Made by a program: the position numbers and the translations under genes. DNA of 64,000 bases from Panicum virgatum (lineage: Eukaryota; Streptophyta; Magnoliopsida; Poales; Poaceae): assembly GCF_016808335.1 (NCBI RefSeq), contig NC_053153.1, positions 13,155,033 to 13,219,032 of the forward strand. The letters run 5' to 3'. Shown piece by piece: positions 37,574 to 48,935 of this stretch (position 1 is the first letter of the stretch; every line of letters starts with the position of its first letter). The notes under the pieces are model-generated. The model was not told the DNA's origin. It worked only from the letters and a program-made list of their open reading frames with translations, and searched no databases.

Positions 37574-38359
37574 GATTGATGGTATTGTTCCACTGCGTTC
37601 TTTTGTTGATGTATGTATATATGAAAAAAGTTGGCTATCAAAATCATCTTAAAGGCTCAAGCTCAGCAGATTGGGATTAATATAGTGGGGATCCACGATA
37701 TGTGTGTCCATTAAAATTGCGTGGCCCTCGTTGGGTAACCACGGTGTGCTAATTTATATTATTATTTATTTGATGTAGGAAATAAGTGGGAGTAGATTGT
37801 TTTGGTGTCCCCTGAGCCAGTGTCATAATCATGGGGCAAAAATAACATGCTTTATTTACATTTTCCCTTTATAGCTTTAGGATTACATACTTAGCACCAT
37901 GATCGTAGAGAAAACCAGCCCTAAAAAGACATCGAAGCCAGCAAACCAAATTAATCCCCTTCCCAACAAAAAATATACTTGTGATCATTATATTTTGAAT
38001 AATCCGCCGCCGCATTTCCTGAACTAGCACGCATGTGACGCCCACGTCGCTGAAATCGCTCACGGGATTCAAGCATCTAAAAGCGCCCTGACTCTATCGT
38101 CGTGCTCGTGCGGAGCTGAGTTTTAAAACGGCGTCCTGTTTTGTCGGTGAGGGAGATGATTGTTCGTTTCTTCATCGCGTTCGCTCGAAGCAGGTGGCTG
38201 GGGTTCTGTGGGCCCCCCCCAAGGGAACGTGCCACGTGGTGGCATGCCGCCCGACGAGGCATCTCTAGCTCCAGCTCGGCAGACCAGAGCCCACTGCCTG
38301 CCCATCGCTTCCATATATATGGTGCTCCGCGCACTCTCGATGAGAGCAAAGCTAATGAT
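37574..38359. other. Intergenic DNA, no gene seen
   Basis: Short frames without domains. The GC-rich patch at 38190-38340 has open frames on both strands but nothing recognisable. Confidence 0.4.
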
Positions 38360-38362
38360 TTA

Positions 38363-39916
38363 GGGTTCGTTTGAAAGCACTCTGCTTCAAAAAAAAAAAC
38401 AGCTCCACTCCACTAATTTTAGTACAACTTGTTTATGAGAGCTCTGCTTCAAAAAAGAGAAGTCTGGAAGCAAGACCCCACATGTCAGTGTCCTGCTGCT
38501 TCCGCTCCCCCACACGGCGTCACGAGCGGCAGAGGGCAGATCGACCAGAGCTCGATGGCGGCGGTGTGGGAGGTGACAAGCTCTCGGCGGCGACGGGAGG
38601 CCCGGAGGCAGAGGCCGCGACCCGCAAGCTCGGAGGGCGGCGGAGGCGGTGGCCGAGAGCCACTAGGGCGGTGGCGGAGGCCGGGGCGGGGACCGCGAGC
38701 CTAGGAGGCCGGGGCAGGGACCGCGAGCCTAGGAGGCCGCGGCGGCGTGGAGGCCGTGAGCCCCGAGGGCGGCGGAGGCGGAGGCCGCGAGCCCCAACGG
38801 CTAGGGATGGCAACGGGTATATACCCGACGGGTAGTGGCCACCCATACCCGTACCCGCCAGGACTAAATTTTACCCGTCGGGTTACCCGTACCCGCATAC
38901 GGGTAAGAAAATGCTTCCATACCCGTAGCCGTGCGGGTAATTTTTACCCGACGGATAACCAGCACCCAAAATCATACCCGAATATTCCATGTAAATATTA
39001 GACATTCACATTAAAAATAAATCATTCCAAACTTCATTGCAACAAGCTAATGGGCCGTATGGGTTAAAATGAATTAGAGAGGGTTCAACAATATATATAC
39101 TAGTAGGGTTTAATTGGATTTGAGCTAAATTCATAGGTTATATGGGCTAAAATGAGTTAGGCACTTAGGCTCTTTTGTTTTTTCTGCGGGTATTTCTTAC
39201 CGCGGGTAGGCGGGTGTGGGTAGTATAAATCCGCACCGGTACCCGTCATACCCGATAGGTATATGATTTTGCCCAATAATATACCCACGGGTAGAAAAAT
39301 CATTCCATACCCGCCTTCTTATCGGGTAAAACCCGTCAGGCCGTGACCTCCGGCGGCAATGGCCGCGAGCCCCGGAGCCGGAGGTCGCGGTGCGGTGGAG
39401 GATCGGCAGGAATCGCGCGGAGGGGAGGGCCGACTGGAGGTCGTGGCGCGGCGGAGGACCGGCAGGAATCGCGCGGAGAGGGGCGGCGCCACGATCGGAG
39501 CGGAGGGCTGGCCGGCGACAGCCGCGCGGAGGTGAGGAATGGCGCGGCGCAGAGGGGAGGGCCGGCCGTAGGTTGCGGTGCGGCGGATGGCTAGCCGGCG
39601 GAGGAGGTGCGGCCTGCAGTGTAGTAGCGGCCGGCGGTGGAGGTGTGGCCTGCAACGAAGGTGCCTCTGGCGGCAGAGGTGCGGCCCGTGGGAGGAAGAA
39701 AGAGCGACGATTTTTTTTTGCTTTCGCGAAGGGTACGGGAGATGTGTAATCAGTGGCATGGTGGGTAATTTTACTCAACTCCACCAACTCCAGATTTTGG
39801 TGGAGTACATCTTGAGGAGCTCCATGAAAAAGGTGGAGTGGAGCAGTTAAATCTGTTTGGATATTCTTTTGTGGAGTCGAGATAAACCATGGAGTGGAGT
39901 GCTCCCAAACACCCCC
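38363..39916. mobile_element. Harbinger-like TIR element with GC-rich insert
   Basis: The ends GGGTTCGTTTGAAAGCACTC and the complement of GGGGGTGTTTGGGAGCACTC are inverted. They are flanked by TTA at 38360-38362 and 39917-39919, the PIF/Harbinger target. Subterminal AGCTCCACTCCAC motifs are mirrored at the right (GGAGTGGAG). The interior is GC-rich, Arg/Gly-rich in all frames, and is interrupted by an ACCCG-rich element (38812-39345). No transposase was seen. Confidence 0.72.
38812..39345. mobile_element. ACCCG-rich hAT-like element, nested
   Basis: It begins TAGGGATGGCAACGGGTA, the start of a common plant hAT-derived family, and is filled with TACCCG/CGGGTA units at both ends around an AT-rich middle. 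The right end (CGGGTAAAACCCGTCAGG) lacks the expected mirror terminus, so it is truncated or diverged. It splits the GC-rich insert of the 38363-39916 element. Confidence 0.6.
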
Positions 39917-40061
39917 TTAGTCCGATGTTGGCTGGAAGAATCTTTGCAGCTTATCTCTTAGCCCACTTGTATAATGGTTTAGCTCTTTACCATTAATACA
40001 TGGCTCTTTATCTATCTTACAAAATTTTTTAATTCTTGTGTCAAAATTGGATGTAAAATAA

Positions 40062-40850
40062 GGTCAGTCCCAATGCATGGTGTGTTAAGGGTAGTCCCAA
40101 CCCAGACTCTATTGTAGAGTCCAAAATCATTTATTAGGCCCTTATTAATTGTATTTTGCTGAGGTGTCATTGTTTTTGTTGGAGAGAGAGCAGAAGGGAA
40201 GAAATCGTTTCTTGATAGGACTCGAAGTCTACCCGTCCATCGAGGCGCTAGAAACTGCTGGAGTCCGCGTTGTGCGGGAGCGCCATGGCGTCTGCTGATC
40301 CCGTACGCCGGCCGGCTTCCGCACGGATCCCCAAATTTGGAAAAATATGTGATATTGTTGAGAGGTGTAGGATGGATCATATGGTAGTATGCCACAGCTG
40401 ATCGGTTCCATTTGTGCTGATAAATTAATGTCTTCATCTATAGAAACTAGTCTTACAAATTTTGCATTGGGGATCATAGTTTCTTTTGTGATAGAGTCTT
40501 CGAGGTATGGACTCCGTGGGTAGAGTCTGGGTTGGGACTGCCCTAAGTGGTGTGTTCATGATAAAAAAAAGCAATTAACACACTACCATTCCAATGCATG
40601 GTGTGTTGAACTAGTGTGCATAGAGCAGTCTCATTAATGCCTAATTGCATGTACTAGTACACAGAAAGGATTAGCTGTGGAGCTCCAACACGGTGTGAGG
40701 GCGGTGTGGTTCGCCTCGGGCGGAGCTACCACACGGTGTGGAGATAGCACATCGTGTGCTTTGGGAGGTTCTCTGATTGTCTCTAATACTACAAATTTGT
40801 CCTTATTTATTACTCAACACACCACCTCAATATATGCATTGGGACTGTCT
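40062..40850. mobile_element. Outer Harbinger-like MITE (nest host)
   Basis: The ends GGTCAGTCCCAATGCAT and ATGCATTGGGACTGTCT are inverted, with TAA duplications at 40059-40061 and 40851-40853. Internal GGTGTGTTAA motifs recur on both sides. A second MITE (40089-40543) is inserted near the left end. Confidence 0.75.
40089..40543. mobile_element. Inner Harbinger-like MITE, 455 bp
   Basis: The ends GGGTAGTCCCAACCCAGACT and AGTCTGGGTTGGGACTGCCC are nearly perfect inverted repeats. They are flanked by TAA at 40086-40088 and 40544-40546. The element lies inside 40062-40850, giving the order of insertion. Confidence 0.85.
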
Positions 40851-41098
40851 TAAAAGCCCACTTCTCCTCTCTCTCCTCTCCTCTCTCGTATTTCAGCATT
40901 TAATCTGTTTATAATCGCGGGCGTGGAGCACCGAGCACAGGCTGCCCGGCGCAGCACCTCCACTTATGTGAGCGAGACTCGGCTTTTTCGAGGTCCACGC
41001 ACGGATCAGGGTTAATAATCCCGACCGGTCCGGTCAAACCGCCGCCCTCCGGTAGCGGTTTATCGGACCGGTTTGACCGGAAACCGGTGGAAACCGGT

Positions 41099-41242
41099 TG
41101 AATTCAAATACAAATTCAAAATCGCATGTGTAATCGGTTTGGACCGGTATACCGGCCGGTTTGACCGGTTTGAATTCAAATCCAAATTCAAAATCGCATG
41201 TGTAACCGGTTTGGAACGGTATACCGGCCGGTTTGACCGGTT
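41099..41242 (+). repeat. 72-bp tandem duplication rich in ACCGGT
   Basis: Two 72-bp units begin GAATTCAAAT and contain AAATTCAAAATCGCATGTGT and GGTATACCGGCCGGTTTGAC. More CCGGTTTGACCGG copies lie to the left (41030-41098). These repeats are typical of the margins of a grass repeat family, but no element boundary was found. Confidence 0.75.
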
Positions 41243-42638
41243 TACCAAGTGGGCCTTAATGGGCAGTCTTATTTTTTTCTTTTTTTTTAGTTTAACTTTA
41301 AATGCCCGAAAAGTATGTTAAACGAGGAGAATCGAGTGGTGGCGATCTCAAAATGAGCTTCGGATCAGGAGTGCTGAGCTCCCGGCGGTTTCCGATGCCA
41401 GTTGAGTGCGACGCCCCAAAACTTCCATATGCGAGCCCTCCTCTTCTCTCCCCTGCAAAAATTGGAAAGAGGAATCAATGGTGAGCGCCGGTGTGCCCAC
41501 AGTCCACATATCCTATAGCTATAGTTTTCTGGAGTAGTATGGGTTTACAGTGAAATATATAGTTCAAAACAAGACTGCTGTGCTATTCTAGCTTCAGCCT
41601 TCAGGCATTGCAGAATTTGTAGGGATGCAAGTTCCATTTTTTTTGGGTCATTGGATCGATCCAAAACTTGATAAAATGAACTAGAATGGTATGCTACGTA
41701 ATTAGTTTGGAAGAGAAAACGAACTAAAATAAAAAACCCAAAAACACCAATGGGTATCCATTTGCATCCTTAAGTATTTGACAACTGACACTGTTGGAAA
41801 TGAATTACTATGCTGTGGCCTTCCCAGAAAGGGACAATGCGATCAATAACCTCGATGGTATTGTGCTTATCTCGAGGTTAGTAACAAAGAGTTTACATGA
41901 TATAAATCACAAAGGGAAGTCAGAAACCCTCATGACCAATGCGGCAATGTTTACCTAGTCAAATCTGCATGTCTGGCATATCAGAAGTATCCACCAGTCG
42001 TCATGAGCCACCTAGCATCAAGTAACATTGATCACAGACTGATTATTGGGCAGAACGGAGAGATGCTCCGACACACACGATGCAGCAGCAGAGCTGGAGG
42101 AGACGGGATGCTGAGCTCCGAGACATGAGCACATGAGCATCTTTAGTTATTGCGAGCCATGAAGCAGCAGGTCCCTTGGAAAACCCTACAGATCTCACGG
42201 AAACTGTACCTGGGAGCGATAAAAAGGGGACGAAAATATCCTAGTAAAATACGGTAAGCAGAAGCACAGCAGCATTTTCACGTGTACAGTACGGCCTATG
42301 GTAGCCTATGGCAGCACCTGATCTGCTATTCATGTTCACAATATTCAATCTTTAGGGGGGAAAAACAAATGTTCACAATGTTCGATTCGAATTCCTTTCA
42401 GACAGTTTCTGATTTAGCAGGATACGATCTTTAGCTCAGTGCGAGGTACTAGATCTTGAGAACATATTTACATTTTTGTATGAGGGGTATATCTTTCGAG
42501 ACCATTTTTGAGCCAATGATAAAACGTTTAACAACTGGAAAATATAAAATATAGAATAAAACTAGAGTGGAAAAGGGGTCCAACTAGCAGCTTGGTTTCC
42601 TGTCGAATTACACTTGCAACGTAGCACAATGCAAAGTA
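41243..42638. other. Intergenic DNA, no gene seen
   Basis: A 60-codon plus frame at 41302-41484 has no recognised domain. The remainder is AT-rich. Confidence 0.4.
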
Positions 42639-42886
42639 TGGGTCTGTTCGTTTGATGCTCAAAGGAGAGCCTACGGCTTTGCCAACTTCTGGAAATAACC
42701 AACCAAATTCATCTATTGTTTGGTCTGCTGGCAATTCTGTTAATTTGGTTCAACGTGAAAACGAAAACAGCAGCCGCGTCGGCGACCCGGATTGCGGCGG
42801 CCCAGCAGCCGGCAACCAGATGCTGGGCTCCATAGATTTCCATCCCATGTGCTCCGGTTCCATCGGCGCTCACGAACCAAACAGGG
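42639..42886. mobile_element. Possible MITE with GTTCGTTTG ends
   Basis: TGGGTCTGTTCGTTTG at the left and CGAACCAAACAGGGC at the right are imperfect inverted repeats enclosing about 220 bp. No convincing target duplication was found. Confidence 0.35.
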
Positions 42887-43955
42887 CAATGCCAAACTGC
42901 CGAACGGGTTCTTCAGCCGCGTGGCAGCGGCACGCCAAACTTTCCATGCGATCCTACCGTGCTCCCGTCGCAATCCGCAGCTTGCCTCCCACGGCTGCTA
43001 CCCCTCCGTTCCGGTTCCTTTTCCCGCGGCGCCAGCGAGGGCGACGACAAGGGTGACCGCCGGCTCAGCTGACGAAGGGCAAGTCCAACAGGACTTTGAC
43101 GGGCTCACGAGCAGGTCAGCCGGTCTCCCCCCGACGGGTAAACCTGCTGCTAGCTTTTAGGCCAGCCAGCCACGGTTAGGTGCAAGCCCCATCCATCCAC
43201 GCACGAGAACTCCACCTACTGGAAGTCTAGAACAACGAGACGCGCAAGGAAACGACCGTCGGATCTCGGAGCCGGCCGCCGTTCAGCAGGATCGCTGGGG
43301 TTACAGGCTTACAGCTAGCGCTGTGGACTAAGACCAACGCACCCATCAACACCGCCGCAAGCTGCTGTAGCATTGACATGCGCGATTCATCAACTACCAG
43401 TCACCAGATTGGCATGGCGATGGCGTGCCGTCAAACTGACTGACTTTCCATGCCGTAGACACGACGAGCCGGCGACCGCGGCCATGGTTCTTCAGGGGTT
43501 GAAAAAATCGGCTACGGTTCCGGACTTCCAGCGGCAGCAGCGGGTACTGGCGCAGCACCAGCGGCGTCTCCACTTCTCCACGGCGGTGGCCCAGGGAGGA
43601 GGGATCGCAGGCGGTCGCGGCAGCAGCAGTCAGGCGGAAGCGGTGGCGGCTCCACTAATCACTTGCCCACCCCACTCCCCGGCTCCCGGACATGAGTTTC
43701 CTTTCCACGAAGCTTCTCCGCTCCGCCGCAACCTGCCGATCCAATCCCAGTCGGCCAGTCCCCATCGCCACAATCCGGCTCCGCGATCGGCCCCGCTTTG
43801 CTCGACAGGTTCGCTGTCCGGAGTGCAAACGCGGCGGGGCTTTTCGTCGGAAAGGCGGGGTCGATCCGGCAGGTCGCCACAGCGCGTCTTGTCGGGTTGA
43901 CGAACCGGCGCGATATGGTCGTATCATGCAAATTCCAAATCTATCCCATGGAAAA
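42887..43955. other. GC-rich region, no identifiable gene
   Basis: Open frames exist on both strands. A plus frame from 43692 (MSFLSTKLLRSAATCRSNPS) looks like an organelle targeting peptide, but the sequence after it has no recognised domain and runs into a MITE. It could be a truncated gene 5' end. Confidence 0.3.
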
Positions 43956-43959
43956 AGAA

Positions 43960-44241
43960 TCTTACATGCATGACGTATTAAATCTAGACGAAATAAATAA
44001 TGAATTACATAATTTGCTTGTAAATTGCGAGACGAATCTAATGTGCCTAATTAGGATATAATTAGACACTAAATCGCTACAGTACACATGCTCTAATGAT
44101 GAATTAATTAGACTCATTAGATTCGTCTCGTAGTTTACAGACGAGTTTTATAATTAGTTTTGTAATTAGTCTATATTTAATACTTCAAATGTGTAAAGAT
44201 TTTATTTCAAAAACTTTACGGACACAACTAAACAAGGCCCA
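43960..44241. mobile_element. MITE of the CTAAACAAGGCC type, foldback
   Basis: The right end AACTAAACAAGGCC and the internal blocks GAGACGAATCTAATG/CATTAGATTCGTCTC form a long internal palindrome around CGCTACAGTACACATGC. The left end is diverged. Confidence 0.55.
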
Positions 44242-45565
44242 TATATGGATAGCGCATATTTTCTCGGGCGGCAAGGTCAGGGCAACTGGCCAAGTGGTTC
44301 TCAACTGACTAAAGCAGGAAATAGCTTGCTCTGGGGACGACTGGGGCTTTGGGAAGCAAAGCATCGCTTAAGTTGAAGGCAGCAACACATGGTTCATCTC
44401 TTTCTCTGCACGTTTCAGTGGACAGGGTTGGAGAACTGGCTCATCCACTTGAACTCGCTGGGTGCAGGGTGACTGTGCCGGAGCACCATCATGTATTACA
44501 CAAACAAATTCAACAAGTCAAACCGATGGCTTAGGCAGGAAGCAGGACTCAGATTTCGGTAACAACTGATTAGGATCCTGCGTCGAAATGCGAGTTCTGT
44601 TTCTAGACAAAAGGGGTTGCAGGCTCAGAAGCGGCCCGAAGTGGCAGCAGATTTCCATGAAAATCTTTAAAACCTGATGTACAGTAGCAACTAGTGTATT
44701 CGTGGTTATAAAACCAGCAAAAAAAAGAGCAACTCGTCTTTACAGTTACTGCTATCAATATTGAATCATCAGAACCCATATACTTTATTGACACTTAGCA
44801 TGCCTGTCGTTATAATGCAGTCTGTTCTTTTTGTGTTTCCGCCTTTTTCCAGGCTTTCAATGTTCCATTGGCCAAGAGTTCTCCCATCTTGTCCGGTTGT
44901 CCCCAATCCAACGGCTTCAGAGACGCATCGTATCTCCTTTGCGCGTGTGCGTGCAAGTTCAAGATGGCTGGGGGCAGCAGTGAGCAACGGCCCTATGCTG
45001 CAGAACGTACGGTTCCGTAACCAACGTAATTGCAGGCTTGCAGCTGGACACGGAGTTCCATTCGAAAAACGGGGTCACAATGAACTTGGACACAGCTTGT
45101 CATTATCAGCAGTTTAGTACATTCTCTCCGGCCACTATGAACGTAAATGCATGTTGTGCAAATTGATGGAAATAATGAGTGTTCGGACTACACAAAACAC
45201 TAATTCCAAATTCTCATATATTCTGTCTCATGCTATCCATTTCCAATCTAAATGGTACAGACAACAGATGCAGGTGGGAGATGGCTACCCAACAATTGTA
45301 CATCACGTTCACCTCCAAAAATCATCAAAACTAAACAGCAATAATTGCACCAGGTTCCTCCTAATACTATATAAGGTGCTGTAAAAGGCAGATACTTGCC
45401 TGGAGCTATAAATACATATTCTATGGACACTTCATGCAAATACACGAATAACTCATGCAACATTCAGCACCAAGCTATAATACAGAACCAACACTGAAAT
45501 AAGACAATTCTTAAGCCAATCTGCCATCACAGCATCAGAAATGCCAGGAGCCTTGCATTGCACCC
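44242..45565. other. Intergenic DNA, no supported gene
   Basis: A minus frame at 44769-44987 has mixed composition but no recognised domain. The rest is non-coding or RMA 3' flank. Confidence 0.35.
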
Positions 45566-45568
45566 CCG

Positions 45569-45672
45569 AGAATTCCAACCATGAGAAGCAGGGCCTCCAG
45601 GTTCAACAGCTTTAAAATGCAATGAGGCTCGCAATCACTAGAACTCCAACCATGAGAAGCAGGGCCTTCAGG
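45569..45672 (-). repeat. Duplicated C-terminal coding block of the RMA gene
   Basis: About 31 bp encoding LKALLLMVGVL at the end of the RMA ORF (45640-45672) recurs in the 3'UTR (45569-45601) with two or three mismatches, where it would read LEALLLMVGIL. The second copy is past the stop codon. Confidence 0.85.
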
Positions 45673-46298
45673 TAGATATCTGCCTGCTGCTGTTGCCCCA
45701 AAGGTGCTTGCCGGTGGACGCCGTGAGCGTGTCCCATATGCCCACCATGGAATCCATGCCCATGGCCGTACCCATAGTGGAACCCAGCTGGCTGCGCATA
45801 AGCAGCAGCATCGGGGAATCCATGGACTTGGAAGCTAAGCATAGGGAACAGGCCTCCAAAAGCAGCTGAAAATGCATAATTCCCCCACCTTGCATTCGCC
45901 AATGGGACTCCTGTGCCCATGAACCATGGGTTTGCATTGGCATTGGGGAAGTTGTTGTTAGCATCAGCCTGTGGAGCTGTGGCAGGCCTCTGGCCAGTCG
46001 GGCGGTGAGGAATGTCAGATTCAGGCATGTTCTTTGATCTTGGGTCAACACGGTCCTTGCCACGTCCATAAAGGGGAACAAGCTTGTCTTCCTCGACAAG
46101 GGCCTTGCACACTGGGCACTCTGGTGAGTGTGCATGGACATGCAACCAGCGGTAAAGGCATGGCCAGCAGAAGAGATGGCCACAGAGGGTCACTATTGGC
46201 TCCTGAGGCAGCTCAAAGCATATATTGCACTCAAAACTCCCCCCAGCTGCGTCGCTGCTGCTGCCAGCACTTGCTGATTCACCGACATTGGCTGACAT
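45612..46298 (-). CDS. RMA-type RING E3 ubiquitin ligase, ER-anchored
   Basis: The 228-residue single-exon ORF carries an N-terminal C3HC4 RING at residues 24-64: CNIC, CGHLFCWPCLYRW and CPVC. It is followed by the conserved LVPLYGRG, a low-complexity Asn/Gly/His-rich linker and a C-terminal membrane anchor (ALLLMVGVLVIASLIAF). This is the layout and size of plant RMA1/2/3 (RNF5-like), which ubiquitinate membrane proteins at the ER. The ATG at 46298 sits shortly before the RING. A 5'UTR intron is probable: donor CTCGCAG|GTAGTG at 47212-47213 and acceptor TTACAG at 46325-46326. The gene appears intact. Confidence 0.95.
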   Translation of the reverse strand: MSANVGESASAGSSSDAAGGSFECNICFELPQEPIVTLCGHLFCWPCLYRWLHVHAHSPECPVCKALVEEDKLVPLYGRGKDRVDPRSKNMPESDIPHRPTGQRPATAPQADANNNFPNANANPWFMGTGVPLANARWGNYAFSAAFGGLFPMLSFQVHGFPDAAAYAQPAGFHYGYGHGHGFHGGHMGHAHGVHRQAPLGQQQQADIYLKALLLMVGVLVIASLIAF

Positions 46299-47310
46299 CT
46301 TGATGATATTCGGAATAAATTAAACTGTAATTCCCAAAGATAACATGATCAACAAAATGGCTACCAATAAAATTCATAAAAATGACTGAGAATAATAATC
46401 CTAGTACAACAAACAAGTAAGAAACTATTACATACAGCTACAAACAGCGTTCCATTTTTCTACTTGGCACCGTGTAAGCCACCAAAAGAGTTCATGTTTA
46501 GGGGAGGGGTAAAATTCTCATGGCCTTAAGTAGAATCAAGCTGCAAGCCAGTAAGTATAGCAGAAAGAAAGATTGAACAAATAGTTATGATAAGATAGAT
46601 ATACCATGACCAGAAACTCCCCAAAAATCTAAAATTTTATTTCTGACAACGAGCCAGGTAAAGTAATTCCCTAGAAACTCTTCTTGATGCACAACCTGAC
46701 GATTTCAGAATAGAGATTCTATTATCCTAAACACAAGTCAGGTAAAGTAATTCCCTAGAAAAGACACCCACAATAACTCAAAGGGGTAAAAATCGAATAC
46801 CCACGAGATTAGTTTGAAGCTTCACGCCAAACTCTAGAAGAACATGTAAATTACCAACGGGAGCCAATCGAATTTCATCACGACCGCTCGCCCAGGACAG
46901 AAATCGTTAACCCTTCCGAGGAGATTCCAACCTCCTCTCTGAAGCAAACCCAAATTCTTCCCCCTCCGATATCACCGACCCGCGCCAACAGATCAGATTA
47001 GCATTCAAACCACGACCCCGTTCGTTCCCCCGACCCACTCTAAATCGCCAGGAAATCCCCGCCCCCAAATCGAGAGCAATCAGACCTAGCGCAAAATCCA
47101 CCCATCGAATCAGGGCCACTAAACGCCGCATCCACAAAATCCACATCACCAGCAACTAAGCCCTGAATCACGAAAGAACTAGGCGCGGAATCAGAAGGGG
47201 GGAGCACCACTACCTGCGAGCGAGGGGTTGTAGCGGGCGACGGACGCGGAGATATTCGACGCGACGGCGCGGCGACCGACGGGGGCGTCGAGGCGAATAA
47301 CTCTAGGCTC
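46299..47310 (-). other. RMA 5'UTR, intron and promoter-proximal region
   Basis: A splice pair predicted by eye would give a non-coding first exon from about 47310 to 47214 and an intron from 47213 to 46325. Within the intron, GGTAAAGTAATTCCCTAGAAA occurs twice (about 46658 and 46740), a local direct duplication. Confidence 0.5.
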
Positions 47311-47588
47311 TACGCGGTGACCTGGACCCGCGGGCAGCACAAAATTAGGGGAGGCCGCGGGGCCCACGCCGGAAGATTCTAGAATCTGGGTAGTCTCGGG
47401 GCGGAGCGGGCAGCGCTGCGCCTGACTGGCAGACTACCAAGGCGGGGGGCGTCTCCCGTGAAGGGATACGGAAACTTGGCCGCAGCTGCTGCGTGCTGAG
47501 GCGGGTCACGCAAGGGATCGTCCCATCCCGATGCTGCCTTCAGTTCGCAGCGTTTCCACCTGACCCGCAACCAATGCGCGTATACTAC

Positions 47589-48397
47589 GGCCCTGTTTGC
47601 CAGGGCTCCGCGAGCGGCTCCGGTCGGAGTCCTGCCAAACGGGTGGGCGCGCGCCGGCTCCGTCCGTGAAGCAGCACGGGAAGCCGAAAACGGCTTTCAC
47701 TTGGGAGGCGAAGCCACGGGAACGTGGCTCCGTGCGGCTCCTCCTCGCTCTTCCCACCTCTGCCTCTGGGCGTGGGGGCGCGCGGCTGCGTGGCCGATGG
47801 CTGCCGCAGGGGCGCGCCCGAGCCGGGAGGAGCAGGCGCGGGCTGCCGCCGCCGTCGGGAGGAGCAGGTGCAGGCCGCCGCCGCAAGGTGAAGGAGATGC
47901 GGGCCGCCGCTGCAGTCGTGAGGAGCGGAGGAGGCCGGCGGCGCTGGGGAACAGATGGCCGGCGGCGGCCGCGGGCAGCCGCAGGGAGGAGGCTGAGGCA
48001 GCCGACCACGGCGGAGATGGCTGGCCGGCGGCCAATAGGGGACGCAGGGAGGAGGTGGCCGGCCGGCGACCGCGGCCCGCGGGGAGGATGGGGGCGAGGT
48101 GGCCGACGGCGCTGGGGATTGGGGAGGAGGAGGAACGAGCGACGGGAGAAAGGAGACGAGGAGGAAAGAGAAAGAGAGAAAGAAAAATAAAAGAAATGGA
48201 AAAAAGAAAAAAAAAGAAAATGGAAAAGCAAGGGCGTTATGGACATTTCACATTTCCTATGTATTTTAAACAAACTAGAGAAGCCGTTTTGCCAAACGTT
48301 TTCCAAAACGGCTCCAACTCCACCAGAGAAGCCGCTCCAACAGAGGAGCCGGAGCTGGAACCGTTTTTGGAGAAACCGGAGCCCTGCCAAACACGCC
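47589..48397. mobile_element. TIR element with GC-rich insert
   Basis: GGCCCTGTTTGCCAGGGCTCC at the left and GGAGCCCTGCCAAACACGCC at the right are inverted repeats. GCTCCGG/CCGGAGC motifs are mirrored further in. The interior is a purine-rich, GC-rich stretch with long frames and no domain. The 3-bp flanks (TAC, TTA) do not match, so the superfamily is uncertain. The layout parallels the element at 38363-39916. Confidence 0.6.
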
Positions 48398-48799
48398 TTA
48401 CTTACGTTTGACGATGCTTCCGGTTGCAGAGGAGTGTGATAAAAAACAATTTAGATGCTTTAAAAAAATAAGATCGGAGGATATGACGGTTCCCACCGTA
48501 TTTCAGGAAGCGAGATCAGTTTTAAAACAACTTCAGCAGCAGCTTTTAAATCAGACTCTCTAAATGCTAAATGGGAACTGCCTCTATTTCTTAAAGACCT
48601 CCAAATTTGTTCTAACTTCAGCAATAGTCCTCAATTGTAACTTATATAGAGGACTCTCTAGAGTCCCCCTAGAAATGGAGGGTGGAGTAAATTTGGAGGC
48701 GTTCCCAAAGTAGAGGGTCTGTTGGACTGGAGTGCATATTTTTATGTTGACTCTTTAAACTTGAGATAGGGAACTGTTTGGAGAGTCTGCTGGAGTTGC
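48398..48799. other. AT-rich intergenic DNA
   Basis: Contains internal repeats of CTCTCTA/TAGAGAG and GGAGGCGTT-like segments that may be a decayed MITE. No gene. Confidence 0.35.
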
Positions 48800-48935
48800 T
48801 CTTAGGTAGAGAACCAGCCCCAATCCCCCAAATCCCGGCACCGCTGGCGAGGGGGCTTTTGTTTGTGCACGTCTGGATTCTAGCCCGGTCGGGCAAGCTT
48901 CACGACGGGAGGCTCCGCCAACCGAGCTACGCTCG
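48800..48935 (-). mobile_element. tRNA-derived SINE-like sequence
   Basis: On the minus strand a box A-like TAGCTCGGTTGGC (48917-48929) is followed about 33 nt later by a box B-like GGCTAGAATCC (48875-48885). This is the spacing of a polymerase III tRNA promoter. The sequence lacks a full cloverleaf acceptor stem and continues into a G-rich body, as in grass p-SINE/Au-type SINEs. No target duplication was identified. Confidence 0.45.

Noticed and set aside
47506..48411. Two long overlapping ORFs on opposite strands
   Set aside because: They lie inside a TIR element in purine-rich GC-rich DNA. Both have low-complexity composition and no domain.
48875..48929. Functional tRNA gene
   Set aside because: A and B boxes are present but no acceptor stem or anticodon arm could be folded. 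A SINE is more likely.
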